The position numbers and the translations under genes were made by a program. Source: Pectobacterium fontis (lineage in GTDB: Bacteria; Pseudomonadota; Gammaproteobacteria; Enterobacterales; Enterobacteriaceae). From it: a DNA stretch of 64,000 nucleotides. The notes beneath the pieces were generated by a model. The model did no database searches, had not been told where the DNA came from, and saw only the letters and a list, made by a program, of their open reading frames with translations. The stretch covers positions 1-64,000 of the forward strand of contig NZ_JSXC01000034.1 of the NCBI RefSeq assembly GCF_000803215.1. Reading direction: 5' to 3'. Shown one piece after another: positions 9,001 through 20,291 of this stretch. Every line of letters starts with the position of its first letter. Positions within the stretch are counted from its first letter, which is position 1.

Positions 9001-9007
9001 GTCATAA

Positions 9008-9036
9008 AGAAACGGCCCGTAGCGGGCCGTTTTGCA
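9008..9036. terminator. Terminator between ytfK and ytfL
   Basis: Stem AACGGCCCG pairs with CGGGCCGTT around TAGC, followed by TTGC on the plus strand and preceded by AAAGA. It sits between the convergent stops of ytfK and ytfL. Confidence 0.8.
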
Positions 9037-9056
9037 TGATATACACCTTGTGGTGG

Positions 9057-10376
9057 CTATTCTGCGCTATCACTGTTGGCAGCCGTTGAGCGACTTTCCA
9101 GACGTGTCACCAGCAGTTGATCGATCTTGTAGCTATCAATATCCACGACTTCAAACTTATAGCCTGAGAAGCGTACGGCATCGGTACGTTTGGGGATCTT
9201 CCGCAGCGTATACATCATAAAGCCACCGATGGTTTCGTAGTTGCCGGAGTGTGGGAAGTCATCAATATTCAGCGCCCGCATGACATCTTCTATTGGTGTA
9301 CCGCCTTCCACCAGCCAGGAATTCTCATCACGCGCGACGATTTGCTCTTCCATTCCCTGACCGACGAGATCGCCCATCAGGGTGGTCATCACATCATTGA
9401 GGGTAATGATGCCGACGACCAGCGCGTATTCGTTCAGAATGATCGCGAAATCTTCGCCTGCCGTTTTGAAACTTTCCAATGCTTCAGACAGCGTCAGCGT
9501 ATCTGGCACGATCAGCGCCGGACGAATCTGTACGCCGCTGCTCAGTGTCAGACTTTGGTTTCCCAGCACCCGAATCAGCAGGTCTTTGGAATCCACATAG
9601 CCGACGATCTGATCAATCGTGCCATCGCAAACCAGAAATTTGGAGTGGGGTTGCTGGGCGATTTTTTCTTTAATGCTGTCTTCCGGTTCACGCAGATCGA
9701 AGTAGACCACGCTTTCGCGTGATGTCATGGAGGACGGCACGGTGCGGGATTCCAGCTCAAACACGTTCTCGATCAGTTCGTGTTCCTGCTTACGCAGTAC
9801 GCCAGCCAGCGCACCTGCCTCCACCACGGCGTAAATATCATCGGAGGTGATGTCATCTTTACGCACCATCGGCAGTTTGAGCAGGCGGAAAATAACGTTA
9901 GCCAGGCCGTTGAAGATCCAAACCAGTGGACGGAACAGGAACAGGCAGAAGCGCATGGGGTTGATTATGCGAACCGCTACGGTTTCCGGCGCAATCATAC
10001 CAATGCGTTTCGGGGTGAGGTCGCCAAACAGGATGAACAAGCTGGTGACGAGGACGAATGAACAGATGAAGCTGACTTTATCTGCCGCTTCCGGTGACAT
10101 GAAGCGTTCAAACAAAATGGAAAATGTGGGGGAAAAGGCGGCATCGCCGATGATACCCGCCAGGATCGCCACGGCATTGACGCCAATTTGAATCACGGTA
10201 AAGAAGATACCCGGCGTCTCCTGAAACTTGAGTACCAGATCCGCGTTGAGGTTTCCCTCGTCGGCCATCAATTTGAGTTTAATTTTACGGGACGCCGCCA
10301 GCGAAATCTCGGACAGCGAGAAAAATGCACTGATGGCGATAAGACAAAGAATCAGTAATAGACTGTTTAACATCAT
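9057..10376 (-). CDS. ytfL: CNNM-transmembrane/CBS-domain protein YtfL (HlyC/CorC family)
   Basis: A 439-residue inner-membrane protein of the HlyC/CorC (DUF21-CBS) family, represented in E. coli by YtfL/PaeA, which has been linked to polyamine export and ion homeostasis. The N-terminal DUF21 region (about 1-190) has several membrane segments, beginning with a leucine-rich helix at residues 3-22. Two CBS repeats follow (about 205-335), and the C-terminal CorC_HlyC domain (about 350-430) ends the protein. Two adjacent Met codons could start translation. It is convergent with ytfK. Confidence 0.93.
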   Translation of the reverse strand: MMLNSLLLILCLIAISAFFSLSEISLAASRKIKLKLMADEGNLNADLVLKFQETPGIFFTVIQIGVNAVAILAGIIGDAAFSPTFSILFERFMSPEAADKVSFICSFVLVTSLFILFGDLTPKRIGMIAPETVAVRIINPMRFCLFLFRPLVWIFNGLANVIFRLLKLPMVRKDDITSDDIYAVVEAGALAGVLRKQEHELIENVFELESRTVPSSMTSRESVVYFDLREPEDSIKEKIAQQPHSKFLVCDGTIDQIVGYVDSKDLLIRVLGNQSLTLSSGVQIRPALIVPDTLTLSEALESFKTAGEDFAIILNEYALVVGIITLNDVMTTLMGDLVGQGMEEQIVARDENSWLVEGGTPIEDVMRALNIDDFPHSGNYETIGGFMMYTLRKIPKRTDAVRFSGYKFEVVDIDSYKIDQLLVTRLESRSTAANSDSAE

Positions 10377-10523
10377 TTTTAACGTTTTCGCAGGCGCTTA
10401 AATGAGCGCAGCGATCCTCAGAAAGGTCTTAAATTAATAGCAATAATGAGAAGGTGATAACCGGGCAGCGATCCGCCCGGCTGAGGCGCATTATAGCAGG
10501 AGCGGTGAAATTACCGCCAGCAG

Positions 10524-11162
10524 TCAACGCGGAGGTGGCAGACAGATGCTGATGCCGCCTAATCCACAATAGCCGTTTGGATTCTTGTGCAGATATTGCT
10601 GGTGGTCATCTTCCGCGTAATAGAACGGGCGTGCAGTCTCGATTTCTGTGCTGATTGTGCGGCTGTCGCCGTTCTCACTCATTGCCTGCTGAAAACGCTG
10701 AAGGCTGTCCTGCGCGGCCTGTTCTTGTTCAGGGGTGAGCGTATAGATAGCGGAGCGATACTGGCTGCCGATATCTCCCCCCTGACGCATACCCTGTGCG
10801 GGGTCGTGATTTTCCCAGAACAGTTGCAGCAACTGTTCGTAACTGATGATCGCAGGATCAAAAACGATACGCACTGCTTCGGCGTGATCGGTCAGCCCGC
10901 TGCACACTTCGCGGTAAGTGGGGTTGGGGGTGTAACCGCCGATGTAGCCTGCCGCCGTACTGTAGACCCCCGGCTGTTGCCAGAACAGGCGCTCAGCCCC
11001 CCAGAAACAGCCCATGGCGAAAATTGCCACGGACATGTGATCCGGCACATGCGTCATGGAGTGTTCATGAACGACATGCAGCCTGGCCACCGGCATTGGG
11101 GTGGAACGTCCCGGTAAAGCAGCGGATTGTGTAATCCGCTGTGTCTTATCAATCGAATTCAT
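10524..11162 (-). CDS. msrA: Peptide-methionine (S)-S-oxide reductase MsrA
   Basis: A 212-residue repair enzyme that reduces the S-epimer of methionine sulfoxide. The catalytic cysteine is C52 in the GCFWG motif, and the resolving cysteines C199 and C207 are in the C-terminal GYCGLGG...ICLPPP tail, as in E. coli. The frame is open 20 codons further upstream, but the ATG at 11162 (MNSIDKTQ) has a GGAG ribosome binding site and gives the usual family length. The gene is divergent from tamA, as in E. coli. Confidence 0.95.
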   Translation of the reverse strand: MNSIDKTQRITQSAALPGRSTPMPVARLHVVHEHSMTHVPDHMSVAIFAMGCFWGAERLFWQQPGVYSTAAGYIGGYTPNPTYREVCSGLTDHAEAVRIVFDPAIISYEQLLQLFWENHDPAQGMRQGGDIGSQYRSAIYTLTPEQEQAAQDSLQRFQQAMSENGDSRTISTEIETARPFYYAEDDHQQYLHKNPNGYCGLGGISICLPPPR

Positions 11163-11545
11163 CACGTTGTTAACTCCAGCTAGACTGGGTAAATAACCCG
11201 TTTTCATAGAAAGCATAACCAAGAAGCCTTGGGCTGTCTTTAATATCTTACTGGCGTTTAATGTTAAGGTAATGTTTATCTGTGACGTGACATATTGATA
11301 TTTACAGGTGAAAATCTATTTTTAAGATAGAAAGTTAGTATTTATCACTAATGTTATGCAAAGCTGGTCGATGATTTTGGCGTGATCTGACGGATGGTCA
11401 GGTCGGCGTACCGCGGCGGCTGTCCACGCGGCGGGCGAAGTGATAAAAGCCATGCTATACCCTAAAGAATCCGAGTTGTGTGAAAGCAGCTTGAAGATGA
11501 CGGGGTAGCGGTTTTAGGCGACAGACCGATTTATCAGGGAGCTCA
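11163..11545. other. Divergent intergenic region msrA/tamA
   Basis: 383 bases between divergent genes. It contains an internally deleted copy of the about 127-bp repeat at 11456-11507. The rest is AT-rich near msrA and GC-rich around 11390-11440. No small gene was supported. Confidence 0.5.
11456..11507 (+). repeat. Internally deleted copy of the TATACC repeat
   Basis: This 52-bp stretch keeps both ends of the repeat found in full at 49022-49148: the left end TATACCCTAAAGAATCCGAG and the right end AGCTTGAAGATGACGGGGTA. The middle, about 75 bp, is absent. Confidence 0.65.
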
Positions 11546-13393
11546 GTGACTATTTTCATTGCAAAAAGACGTTTCATTTCAAAGAACAGTCCCATTGGAA
11601 AAAAAAGTGTTACCGGGCAAAAAGGCCTAACAGGCCAAAAAAGCGGCCTTACTGGTCGATACCGGATTCTTGGCCTGATGTGCGCGCTGCTCGTGTTGGC
11701 ACCGGGGAGTCAGGCGGCGAATGTACGTCTGCAACTCATGGGGCTGGAAGGACAATTACAAAAAAATGTGCGGGCGCGTTTGTCCACGATTGCCGTTGAT
11801 GAGGTCAACGCTGACGGACGTTTCCGCTCGCGCGTCGATGACGCGATCCGTCAGGGATTGCGGGCGCTCGGCTATTACGATCCTGAGATTGGTTTTGAAT
11901 TTCGGCCTGCCGTTAATGGCGGGCGACCCGTATTGATTGCTACCGTTACCCCCGGCGAACCGGTAAAAATTGCCGATGTGAATATCACGCTGCGCGGCGG
12001 GGCGCACGACGATAAAGATTACCAGCAACTGGTTAAAGACGATCGCCCTGAAATCGGTTCGGTACTGAACCACGGCGATTTCGATCGCTTTAAAAGCGGG
12101 CTGAACGGGTTGTCATTACGCAAAGGCTATTTCGATGCGCGCTTCCAGCAAAGCCAGCTTGGCGTGATGCGGGAAGAGAGAGAAGCGTTTTGGGATATCG
12201 ATTTTGATAGCGGTGAACGCTATCGCTTTGGTGCCGTACGTTTTCAGGGTGCGCAAATCCGTGAAGACTATCTGCAAAATTTAGTGCCGTTTCATGAAGG
12301 CGATGTGTATACCAGCGAAAGTCTTGGTGAGTTAAACCGCCGTCTTTCCGCGACGGGATGGTTTAATTCCGTCGTGGTGTCGCCGAATTTCGAACAGTCG
12401 AAAAGCACCAAAGTGTTGCCGCTGGAAGCTGTGGTGACGCCGCGAACCCGTAACCGGATTGAAACCGGGGTAGGTTATGCCACCGATGTGGGGCCGCGTT
12501 TTAAAACTACCTGGAATAAGCCTTGGATAAATTCGCGAGGCCACAGTCTGGAAAGCAGCTTGAGCGTGTCTGCGCCGGAACAGTCGCTCGACTTTAGCTA
12601 CAAAATCCCCTTACTGAAGAACCCGCTTGAGCACTATTATCTGCTGCAAGGCGGCTTCAAGCGTGAAGATCTCAACGATACCCAATCCGATGGCACCACG
12701 CTGAATGTGGCACGTTACTGGGATCTCTCCAGCGGTTGGCAACGGGCGATTAACCTGCGTTGGAGCCTCGATCACTTTACGCAGGCGAGCGTAACGGATA
12801 CCACGATGTTGATTTATCCGGGCGTGAGTATTAACCGGACCCGCCAACGCGGTGGTTTGATGCCCGTGTGGGGCGATACGCAGCGTTACTCCATCGATGT
12901 GTCTGACACCCTCTGGGGATCGGATATCGACTTTGCCGTGATTCAGGCACAAAACGTCTGGATTCGCACACTGGCAGAGAAACACCGCTTTGTCGCACGC
13001 GGCACTCTGGGGTGGATTGAGACGAATAATTTCTCCCGCGTTCCACCTTCACTGCGTTTCTTTGCCGGTGGCGACCGCAGCGTTCGCGGGTATAAGTACA
13101 AATCTATTTCGCCGCGTGACAGTGACGGCAAACTGACTGGTGCGTCCAAGCTGGCGACCGGCTCGCTCGAATACCAATACAACGTGACAGGAAAATGGTG
13201 GGGGGCGGTTTTTGTTGATTCAGGTGAAGCAGTGAATGACATCAAACAGAGTAACGTCAAGACCGGTACGGGCGTCGGTGTTCGCTGGGCTTCGCCGATT
13301 GGGCCGGTGAAATTTGATGTTGCCATGCCGATTGGCGATGCAGAGAAGAAGAACGACGTACAATTCTACATCGCGCTGGGGCCTGAATTATGA
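11546..13393 (+). CDS. tamA: Translocation and assembly module outer-membrane protein TamA
   Basis: A 615-residue Omp85-family protein of the outer membrane, the partner of TamB in outer-membrane biogenesis. Three POTRA domains span roughly residues 60-310, and the C-terminal Omp85 barrel has the RGYKYKSI lid-loop motif and ends YIALGPEL. The start is a GTG with an AGGGAG ribosome binding site, and no ATG occurs before codon 45. This gives a signal sequence of about 58 residues with a long basic n-region (residues 7-40) containing TGQKG/TGQKS repeats, about 36 residues longer than in E. coli TamA. The last codons overlap tamB by 4 bases (ATGA). Confidence 0.95.
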   Translation: MTIFIAKRRFISKNSPIGKKSVTGQKGLTGQKSGLTGRYRILGLMCALLVLAPGSQAANVRLQLMGLEGQLQKNVRARLSTIAVDEVNADGRFRSRVDDAIRQGLRALGYYDPEIGFEFRPAVNGGRPVLIATVTPGEPVKIADVNITLRGGAHDDKDYQQLVKDDRPEIGSVLNHGDFDRFKSGLNGLSLRKGYFDARFQQSQLGVMREEREAFWDIDFDSGERYRFGAVRFQGAQIREDYLQNLVPFHEGDVYTSESLGELNRRLSATGWFNSVVVSPNFEQSKSTKVLPLEAVVTPRTRNRIETGVGYATDVGPRFKTTWNKPWINSRGHSLESSLSVSAPEQSLDFSYKIPLLKNPLEHYYLLQGGFKREDLNDTQSDGTTLNVARYWDLSSGWQRAINLRWSLDHFTQASVTDTTMLIYPGVSINRTRQRGGLMPVWGDTQRYSIDVSDTLWGSDIDFAVIQAQNVWIRTLAEKHRFVARGTLGWIETNNFSRVPPSLRFFAGGDRSVRGYKYKSISPRDSDGKLTGASKLATGSLEYQYNVTGKWWGAVFVDSGEAVNDIKQSNVKTGTGVGVRWASPIGPVKFDVAMPIGDAEKKNDVQFYIALGPEL

Positions 13394-16300
13394 TGGATGA
13401 TAAAAACGAAAAAAACGCACAGGATCCGGTAACAGAAGAAAACGTTGCACAAGATAATGTGCCGACGACGCCAGCACGCAAAGGGCGCTGGTGGAAAAAA
13501 GTTGGCATTGGCATCGTCGCCTTCTTACTGCTGCTAATCGTTGGGCTGGGGCTGCTGGTGGGCACGACGCCGGGGCTGCATCTGTTGCTGAACACCGCTG
13601 CACGCGTGGTGCCGGGCTTGGACATTGGTAGCGTGAACGGTGGCTGGCGAGATCTGACGCTGAAAAATGTCAGCTACGAGATGCCGGGCGTGACGGTGAA
13701 GAGTGATGAATTTCATCTGTCGCTCGCGCTGGGCTGTCTGCGTAAAAGCCAACTGTGCATTAATGATCTCTCGGCCAACCGCGTCGATGTGGTCGTGGAT
13801 ACTAAAGCGTTACCAGTGGCGGAAGCGCCGCCACCGCCGTCAACACCGGTCACGGAAATCTCAGCGCCATTCCCTATCTCACTGCGCCAGCTCACGCTCA
13901 GCCATGTTCAGGTTACCGTGGATGACACGGCGATTTCTCTGGGCGAATTCCGTACGGGAATGCAGTGGGAAGGCCGCGCCCTGACGCTGCTGCCGACCAA
14001 AATCAGCGCCTTATTGGTCGCGCTGCCGAAAACGCCCGTCGACGTGCTGGAAGATGGCAAAGTGACTGCGGCGGAAATGGCGTCTGTCGTCAAAGAAACG
14101 GCTAAAAGCGTGCGTGATGCCGCCGAAAAGGGGACATCGCAAACCGTTCAGATCGATAAAGCGCTGGCGGCCAATACGACGGTCGCGGCGGCTACCACGA
14201 CGTCCCCGATACCTACGGCATCGACGTCAACGCCGGACGTCGACCCGCCGACAGTGCCGGAAAAACCATTGGGTGAACGCCTGAGTGAGCTGTTCTCCAA
14301 ACCACTATTACCGGATTTACCGCAGTTCACCTTACCGCTGGATCTGAACGTCGTTGAGATCCACGGTGAACAGCTACGGCTGACGGGCGATCAGGACATT
14401 CTGATTACCAACCTCTTCGTGCAGGCTTCAACCCGGCAACAGCATGTGCGTCTGGATAAGCTGATCGTGCAATCGCCACAGGGCGGATTGAATGTGCGCG
14501 GTGAGGCGACGCTCAGCGATAACTGGCCCGTCTCGCTGGCGGCGAACGGTGTACTGAATGTTGAACCGCTCAAGGGCGAAACGCTGAAACTGACGGTTGA
14601 CGGCGGTCTGCGTGAACAACTGAATCTCGCGATGAACCTCTCGGGGCCACAGCGCGCCCAACTGGATTTGCAAACCCAACTGGCAGAGGCCGGGCTGCCG
14701 CTAGCCTTGACGCTGCAAACCGAGCGCGTCCGTTGGCCGTTGACGGGGGCGACGCAGTATCAGGCTAATAACGTCAGGCTGCGTTTTAATGGTAAAGCGA
14801 CGGACTATGCGCTGTCGCTGCGCGGCGATTTGAGCGGGGCGGATATTCCTCCCGCGACGCTGCTACTGGATGGCAAAGGCAACGAACAGCAGTTTACGCT
14901 GAGCCGTCTGCGGCTGGCGGCGTTGCAGGGCAATGCCGACCTGAGCGCGCTTATCGACTGGAGCAAAGCGATAAGCTGGCGCAGTGAGCTGCTACTGAAC
15001 GGAATTAACACCGCGAAGCAGTGGCCTGAGTGGCCAGCGAAAATAGACGGTAAGATGACGACACGCGGCAGCGTTTATGGCGGGAGCTGGCAATTACAGG
15101 TGCCGGAGTTGCGGTTAGACGGCAACGTGAAAGCCAATAAGCTCGCTGCCAGAGGCGAACTGCGCGGCAACGCGGCGGGGCAGTGGGTCATACCCGCGTT
15201 GAATCTGGCGTTAGGTCGCAATCAATTGAACGTCAAAGGCGACCTGAGCGATAAGTGGCAGTTGGATGCTGATATCAATGCGCCGTCGCTGGACGGCATG
15301 TTGCCCGGTCTGGCGGGGCGCGCCATCGGCACGCTCAAACTACGTGGCAATTTGCGTGAACCGCAGATACTGGCGGATATCACCGGATCTGGTTTGCGCT
15401 GGCAGGCGATGACGATTAGCCGCGTGAGAGTGGAAGGCGATATCCGCTCTGAGCAGCAGATTCAGGGCAAGCTGGCCGTACGTCTCGACGGGCTGAAACA
15501 GGACAGCCTGAATATTGCGTCATTGACGCTGGATGCCAGCGGTGATGAGAAACAGCACCAGCTTCGGCTGAATATGCAGGGGGAACCGGTCGCGGGGCAG
15601 TTGGCGCTTTCAGGCAGCTTCGATCGTCAGGAACAGCGCTGGCGCGGTACGCTGAACAACACCCGTTTCGATACCCCCGTGGGGGAATGGCGTCTGACGC
15701 AGGATATGGCGCTGGATTACCTGAATACAGCGCAGAAAATTACCATCGGCACGCACTGTTGGCGTAATCCGAACGCTGAGCTTTGCGTGCCGAAGGCGAT
15801 TGAGGCCGGGCCGAGCGGGCAGGCGAGTATTCGACTGAACCGCTTCGATCTCGCGATGTTAAAGCCATTTCTGACGGCGGAGACGGTACTTGCGGGGACG
15901 TTTACCGGCGGGGCAGATGTAAGCTGGCAGGCGGGGCAAGGTTTACCGCAGGCGAAAGTGTCGCTGGTGGGTAACGGCGTGAGCGTTCGCCAGCAGATGC
16001 AGGGCAATACGCTACCGATTGATTTTGACACCTTTACCTTGAATGCAGGACTCGATCGTGGGCGGGCGCAACTCGGCTGGCTGATGGCGATTCGGGAAAA
16101 TGGCCGCTTTAGCGGGGATATTCAGATAACCGATCCACAGGGGCGGCGCAATCTCGGCGGCAATGTCACGATCAATAACATTTCGCTGGCGTTGCTTAAT
16201 CCGGCGTTGAGTAAAGGAGAAAAAGCGGCAGGGATACTGAACGCGAACCTGCGTTTGGCGGGGGATGCGGCGACACCTCAACTTTTCGGCCAGATGGTGC

Positions 16301-17421
16301 TGGAGCGGTTGGATATTGATGGCAACTGGATGCCTGTTGATTTGACGAATGGGCGGCTGGCAGTGAACTTCAGCGGGATGTCGTCAACGCTGCAAGGCTT
16401 CCTGAAAACGGATAATGGGCAGTTGAACCTTGGCGGCAATGCCGACTGGTCACGGCCTGATGCCTGGCGTGCGCGTATCGCGGCGAAAGGCCAGAAGCTA
16501 CGCGTGACGGTTCCGCCAATGGCGCGTCTGGATGTCTCACCGGATATTGTCTTCGAGGCCACACCGCAACTGTTTGCGCTGAACGGTTCCGTCAGTATTC
16601 CGTGGGCGCGTATTGTGGTGAAAGACATGCCGGAAAGTGCCGTTGCGGTATCGTCGGATGAGGTGATGTTGGACGCCGAGAAGCAGCCGCTGAAAAAGGC
16701 CAGCGCCGCGATCCCGATTAACAGCAACCTTGTGATCCGTGTTGGTAATGATGTACGGTTGGATGCGTTCGGGCTGGTTGCTCGTCTACAGGGCGACTTG
16801 AAAATGGTGCAGGACGAGCGTGGGCTAGGGCTGAATGGTCAGATCGATATTCCGTCTGGTCGCTTTAAAGCCTACGGACAGGATCTGATCGTCCGTAAAG
16901 GGCTGATTCTGTTCTCCGGCCCGCCGGATCAGCCAATCCTGAATATCGAAGCGATTCGTAACCCAGACAACACGGCGGATGATGTTACCGCTGGCGTGCG
17001 TGTTACCGGTATGGCCGCCACGCCGAAGCTGGAAGTGTTCTCCGATCCGACCATGTCGCAGCAGGAAGCGCTCTCTTATCTGCTGCGTGGACAAGGTTTG
17101 GACAGCGGTGGTGCTGATAGCTCGGCGATGACCTCAATGTTAGTCGGTTTAGGGGTTGCACAAAGTGGTCAAGTTGTGGGTAAAATCGGCGAGGCCTTTG
17201 GCGTAAGTAATTTAGCTCTGGATACACAGGGTGTTGGCGATAATTCTCAGGTTGTCGTCAGCGGCTACGTCCTTCCGGGTCTGCAAGTAAAATACGGTGT
17301 TGGCATATTCGATTCTTTGGCAACGTTAACGCTGCGTTATCGTTTGATGCCGAAGCTATACTTGGAAGCGGTGTCTGGAGTCAGCCAGGCATTAGATGTG
17401 CTCTATCAGTTTGAGTTTTAG
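13390..17421 (+). CDS. tamB: Translocation and assembly module inner-membrane protein TamB
   Basis: A 1343-residue AsmA-like/DUF490 protein anchored in the inner membrane and spanning the periplasm to contact TamA. It is a repeating-groove protein implicated in phospholipid movement to the outer membrane and in barrel assembly. Residues 1-37 are cytoplasmic and charged, 38-58 form the membrane anchor, and the long middle is repetitive beta-helical sequence. The DUF490 domain occupies about 1000-1343 and ends with phenylalanine. An Ala/Thr/Pro-rich low-complexity stretch lies near residues 255-300. It overlaps tamA by ATGA, so the two are translationally coupled. ytfP follows after 2 bases. 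Confidence 0.96.
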   Translation: MMDDKNEKNAQDPVTEENVAQDNVPTTPARKGRWWKKVGIGIVAFLLLLIVGLGLLVGTTPGLHLLLNTAARVVPGLDIGSVNGGWRDLTLKNVSYEMPGVTVKSDEFHLSLALGCLRKSQLCINDLSANRVDVVVDTKALPVAEAPPPPSTPVTEISAPFPISLRQLTLSHVQVTVDDTAISLGEFRTGMQWEGRALTLLPTKISALLVALPKTPVDVLEDGKVTAAEMASVVKETAKSVRDAAEKGTSQTVQIDKALAANTTVAAATTTSPIPTASTSTPDVDPPTVPEKPLGERLSELFSKPLLPDLPQFTLPLDLNVVEIHGEQLRLTGDQDILITNLFVQASTRQQHVRLDKLIVQSPQGGLNVRGEATLSDNWPVSLAANGVLNVEPLKGETLKLTVDGGLREQLNLAMNLSGPQRAQLDLQTQLAEAGLPLALTLQTERVRWPLTGATQYQANNVRLRFNGKATDYALSLRGDLSGADIPPATLLLDGKGNEQQFTLSRLRLAALQGNADLSALIDWSKAISWRSELLLNGINTAKQWPEWPAKIDGKMTTRGSVYGGSWQLQVPELRLDGNVKANKLAARGELRGNAAGQWVIPALNLALGRNQLNVKGDLSDKWQLDADINAPSLDGMLPGLAGRAIGTLKLRGNLREPQILADITGSGLRWQAMTISRVRVEGDIRSEQQIQGKLAVRLDGLKQDSLNIASLTLDASGDEKQHQLRLNMQGEPVAGQLALSGSFDRQEQRWRGTLNNTRFDTPVGEWRLTQDMALDYLNTAQKITIGTHCWRNPNAELCVPKAIEAGPSGQASIRLNRFDLAMLKPFLTAETVLAGTFTGGADVSWQAGQGLPQAKVSLVGNGVSVRQQMQGNTLPIDFDTFTLNAGLDRGRAQLGWLMAIRENGRFSGDIQITDPQGRRNLGGNVTINNISLALLNPALSKGEKAAGILNANLRLAGDAATPQLFGQMVLERLDIDGNWMPVDLTNGRLAVNFSGMSSTLQGFLKTDNGQLNLGGNADWSRPDAWRARIAAKGQKLRVTVPPMARLDVSPDIVFEATPQLFALNGSVSIPWARIVVKDMPESAVAVSSDEVMLDAEKQPLKKASAAIPINSNLVIRVGNDVRLDAFGLVARLQGDLKMVQDERGLGLNGQIDIPSGRFKAYGQDLIVRKGLILFSGPPDQPILNIEAIRNPDNTADDVTAGVRVTGMAATPKLEVFSDPTMSQQEALSYLLRGQGLDSGGADSSAMTSMLVGLGVAQSGQVVGKIGEAFGVSNLALDTQGVGDNSQVVVSGYVLPGLQVKYGVGIFDSLATLTLRYRLMPKLYLEAVSGVSQALDVLYQFEF

Positions 17422-17423
17422 CG

Positions 17424-17780
17424 ATGCGAATTATTGTTTACGGCAGTTTACGACGCAAACAGGGAAACAGTCATTGGATGACAAATGCGCAATGGTTAGG
17501 GGATTGTCAGCTCGCAGGGTTTGAGCTGTACGATCTCGGTCATTATCCAGCAGTCGTGCCCGGTGATGGCGAGATCCATTGTGAGGTTTATCGCATTAGT
17601 TCATCGATTTTGACGGAGCTGGATGCCTTAAAACGGGACGGTCACGAATACCAACGTGAGCTGATTTCCACCCCTCTTGGCAGTGCCTGGATCTATCTGT
17701 ACAAGCACTCTATTGTAGGGTTGACGCGTATCGCCAGCGGCGACTGGTTGAAGCGTAATGAAGATGAAGAAGAGGCCTGA
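17424..17780 (+). CDS. ytfP: Gamma-glutamylcyclotransferase-fold protein YtfP
   Basis: A 118-residue protein of the AIG2/GGCT-like family. It begins with VYGSLRRKQGNSHWM, the YGSL motif that forms the substrate loop of the family. The acidic residue in the central EVYRISSSILTELDALK region corresponds to the usual catalytic position. Its physiological substrate is unknown. It starts 2 bases after tamB and completes the tamA-tamB-ytfP operon, as in E. coli. A bidirectional terminator separates it from the convergent ppa. Confidence 0.93.
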   Translation: MRIIVYGSLRRKQGNSHWMTNAQWLGDCQLAGFELYDLGHYPAVVPGDGEIHCEVYRISSSILTELDALKRDGHEYQRELISTPLGSAWIYLYKHSIVGLTRIASGDWLKRNEDEEEA

Positions 17781-17817
17781 GGCTACGTCGCCAATCAGGT
17801 CTGGGTCGTCATAAATC

Positions 17818-17844
17818 AAAAACACCGCGTGATGCGGTGTTTTT
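17818..17844. terminator. Bidirectional terminator ytfP/ppa
   Basis: AAAAACACCGC, loop GTGAT, GCGGTGTTTTT is a perfect stem with A-run and T-run flanks between two convergent genes. Confidence 0.88.
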
Positions 17845-17880
17845 GATCGTGTGGCATGTTGAGTAAGTCATGCCTGGCGC

Positions 17881-18411
17881 TTATTTGTTTTTTGCGCGCT
17901 CGAAGGACGCCACGATTTCAGCTTTTGCCGCTTCCGCGTTATCCCAACCTTCCACTTTCACCCACTTGCCTTTTTCCAGATCTTTGTAGTGTTCAAAGAA
18001 ATGGCCGATTTGTGCGCGCAGCAGTTCAGGCAGGTCATTAACGTCTTTAATGTGATCGTATTCTTTAGTCAGCTTGCTGTGCGGAACGGCAACCAGCTTA
18101 GCATCTTCGCCTGCTTCGTCAGTCATTTTCAACACGCCAACAGGACGGCAACGGATCACTGAGCCTGGCTGCAACGGGTACGGCGTTGGAACCAGAACGT
18201 CAACCGGGTCGCCATCCAGAGACAGCGTATGGTTGATGTAACCGTAGTTGCATGGGTAGAACATGGCTGTAGACATGAAACGGTCTACAAACAACGCACC
18301 GGTATCTTTATCAATTTCATATTTGATGGGATCGGCGTTTGCGGGGATTTCAATCACTACATAGATATCTTCCGGCAGATCTTTACCCGCCGGGACATTG
18401 TTCAGACTCAT
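17881..18411 (-). CDS. ppa: Inorganic pyrophosphatase
   Basis: A 176-residue family I soluble pyrophosphatase that hydrolyses PPi to phosphate and pulls biosynthetic reactions forward. The signature DGDPVDVLV (about 66-74) is intact with its three metal-binding aspartates. The N-terminal [14 protein letters not shown] stretch and the central YPCNYGYI segment are typical. Length matches E. coli Ppa. It is convergent with ytfP. In E. coli this gene also ends the ytf block; here the next gene is a chemoreceptor and the surrounding order changes. Confidence 0.97.
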   Translation of the reverse strand: MSLNNVPAGKDLPEDIYVVIEIPANADPIKYEIDKDTGALFVDRFMSTAMFYPCNYGYINHTLSLDGDPVDVLVPTPYPLQPGSVIRCRPVGVLKMTDEAGEDAKLVAVPHSKLTKEYDHIKDVNDLPELLRAQIGHFFEHYKDLEKGKWVKVEGWDNAEAAKAEIVASFERAKNK

Positions 18412-18556
18412 GTCGGTTTCCTTCTCTTAAACCTGAAATAGCGTGGCCGTCATTATAGCCAAAAAGCGTTTAATGTCGCCGATTTTTAGCGTATTCAGGC
18501 GCGAGGCACCCGTGAGTGTCGTTTAAGTAAAAAAACTTTCTTTACTAAAGTTTTTT

Positions 18557-18583
18557 TAAAGAAAATGGGCTTTATACCGATAG
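18557..18583 (+). promoter_or_regulatory. Sigma-28 (FliA) type promoter for the chemoreceptor gene
   Basis: TAAAGAAA (18557-18564), an exact 11-base spacer and ACCGATAG (18576-18583) match the flagellar sigma-28 pattern TAAAGTTT-N11-GCCGATAA. The match is 5 of 8 in the -35 and 6 of 8 in the -10. It lies 75 bases upstream of the ATG of a methyl-accepting chemotaxis protein, a standard sigma-28 target. Confidence 0.65.
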
Positions 18584-18658
18584 GAACATGATCAAGATCA
18601 CTTTATGTGGGGATTTTCTCCGCATTTATTTATCATTTGTCATTCCAGAGAAACGAAA

Positions 18659-20245
18659 ATGTTAAGAAACATCACAATCAAGACGAGCTTGATTGCTTTA
18701 TTAGGAACCATGGTGTTGCTCTTATTGCTGGTGTGCGCAATTGGCATCACCTCAATCAATCAGGGAATCACCTCGCTGACCACTATCGACAAGATTCAGG
18801 GCAAAGAAGTTACGGCGCTGGCAGGGAGCTATACCGCTTCGCTGCGTGCAAGAACGGGAGCGGCTTTGGCTGCCCGTCAGATGGAAAGTGGATTGACCGA
18901 TCTCGCGCGTGCATCGGTTGCGCGATCGGAGGCGTATATGGCGCTCTCCCAGAAGGAAATGGTGCGCTTTCTTTCCTACGGTACGGTAACGGAGCGCGGT
19001 GCCAGAATGGCCGCAGAGGTGAAAAGCCAGTACGAACAATATATGAATCTTGGCATTCAGCCGATGGTGAGTGCGCTGAAACGCGGCGATGTCGATGCCT
19101 ATTATGCGTTGTTGCAAGACGTGCTGCCGCCGCTCAGCGTTAAAATGGATAAGGTAGCGAATGAATTCCGCGATTTCGGCCTGGAAGTAGGCGGAAACAT
19201 GCTTACAGAAGCCGAGCGCTTTGCATTGGAGCGTCTGACCGTCATTGGTATTGTCTGTGTTGTTGCGCTGCTGCTGGTATTGGCTGCCTGGATTGCGCTG
19301 AAACGTTCTATCCTGTCCCCGCTTGAACAGACAGTTGCGCAACTGGAAGTGATTGCCCGTGGCGATTTGACCCAGCGTATCGCCGAGGGGGGTAATAATG
19401 AAATTGGCCGTCTGATTCAGGCGATGCAGTCAATGCAGTCTTCACTGGCAACCGCCGTTGGGCGTGTGCGCGATGCGGGTATGCAGATCGACGTCGGGAC
19501 GCGTGAACTGTCTTCCGGCAATACCCATCTGGCTGCGCGTACGGAAGAGTCTGCCTCATCGCTGGAAGAAACCGCCGCCAGCATGGAGCAGTTGACGGCC
19601 ACGGTGGCGCTGAACGCGGAGAGCGCGGAACAAGCGCATACGCTGGCGCAAAATGTCTCTGACATCGCCAATAAAGGCAGCGAGACCGTGGGGAGCATGA
19701 TCGAGAAAATGCAGATGATCTCCAGCAGTTCCGCGCGTATTGGCGATATTCTGACGGTGATTGACGGCATCGCGTTCCAGACCAACATTCTGGCGCTGAA
19801 TGCGGCGGTTGAAGCCGCACGCGCGGGGGAGCAGGGGCGCGGCTTTGCCGTCGTGGCCGGTGAAGTCCGTAATCTGGCTCAGCGCAGCGCACAATCCGCT
19901 AAAGAGATCAAAATGCTGATGGAAGAGTCCCAAAGCCGCGTCAGTGAAGGCACTGTGATGGCGAAAATGGCGGGGGAAACGATGGATGATGTCTCTGAGG
20001 CGGTAGCGCGCGTGACGTCACTGATGCGTGAGATCTCAACGGCAACGCGTGAGCAAAGCAATGGGATTGGGCAGGTGAATCTGGCGGTGTCGCAGATGGA
20101 TGAAGTCGCGCAGCACAATGCGTCTCTGGTCGAAGAATCCGCAGCGGCTACACGTTCACTGGAAGATCAGGCTCGTCTTCTGGCGGAAAGCATGGCGCAA
20201 TTTAAAGTGCAGTCGCAGGAATTTGCTGCTATCGGCCATTTTTAG
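18659..20245 (+). CDS. Methyl-accepting chemotaxis protein
   Basis: A 528-residue transmembrane chemoreceptor of the Tar/Tsr type. The first membrane segment is about residues 10-30. A periplasmic four-helix sensor (about 31-190) and a second membrane segment (about 195-216) follow, then HAMP (LSPLEQTVAQLEVIARGDL), methylation helices and the conserved hairpin tip containing AFQTNILALNAAVEAARAGE. The C-terminus, EFAAIGHF, lacks the NWETF-like CheR-binding pentapeptide, so it probably relies on other receptors for efficient methylation. The start at 18659 is chosen because it places a basic residue and a hydrophobic helix at the N-terminus. The ligand is unknown. Confidence 0.93.
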   Translation: MLRNITIKTSLIALLGTMVLLLLLVCAIGITSINQGITSLTTIDKIQGKEVTALAGSYTASLRARTGAALAARQMESGLTDLARASVARSEAYMALSQKEMVRFLSYGTVTERGARMAAEVKSQYEQYMNLGIQPMVSALKRGDVDAYYALLQDVLPPLSVKMDKVANEFRDFGLEVGGNMLTEAERFALERLTVIGIVCVVALLLVLAAWIALKRSILSPLEQTVAQLEVIARGDLTQRIAEGGNNEIGRLIQAMQSMQSSLATAVGRVRDAGMQIDVGTRELSSGNTHLAARTEESASSLEETAASMEQLTATVALNAESAEQAHTLAQNVSDIANKGSETVGSMIEKMQMISSSSARIGDILTVIDGIAFQTNILALNAAVEAARAGEQGRGFAVVAGEVRNLAQRSAQSAKEIKMLMEESQSRVSEGTVMAKMAGETMDDVSEAVARVTSLMREISTATREQSNGIGQVNLAVSQMDEVAQHNASLVEESAAATRSLEDQARLLAESMAQFKVQSQEFAAIGHF

Positions 20246-20255
20246 TCTATACCGT

Positions 20256-20288
20256 AAAAAAAACTCCCGTGAAAACGGGAATTTTTTT
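20256..20288. terminator. Bidirectional terminator MCP/plsY
   Basis: TCCCGT-GAAA-ACGGGA stem flanked by an A-run (20256-20263) and a T-run (20282-20288), between convergent genes. Confidence 0.85.
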
Positions 20289-20291
20289 GCC

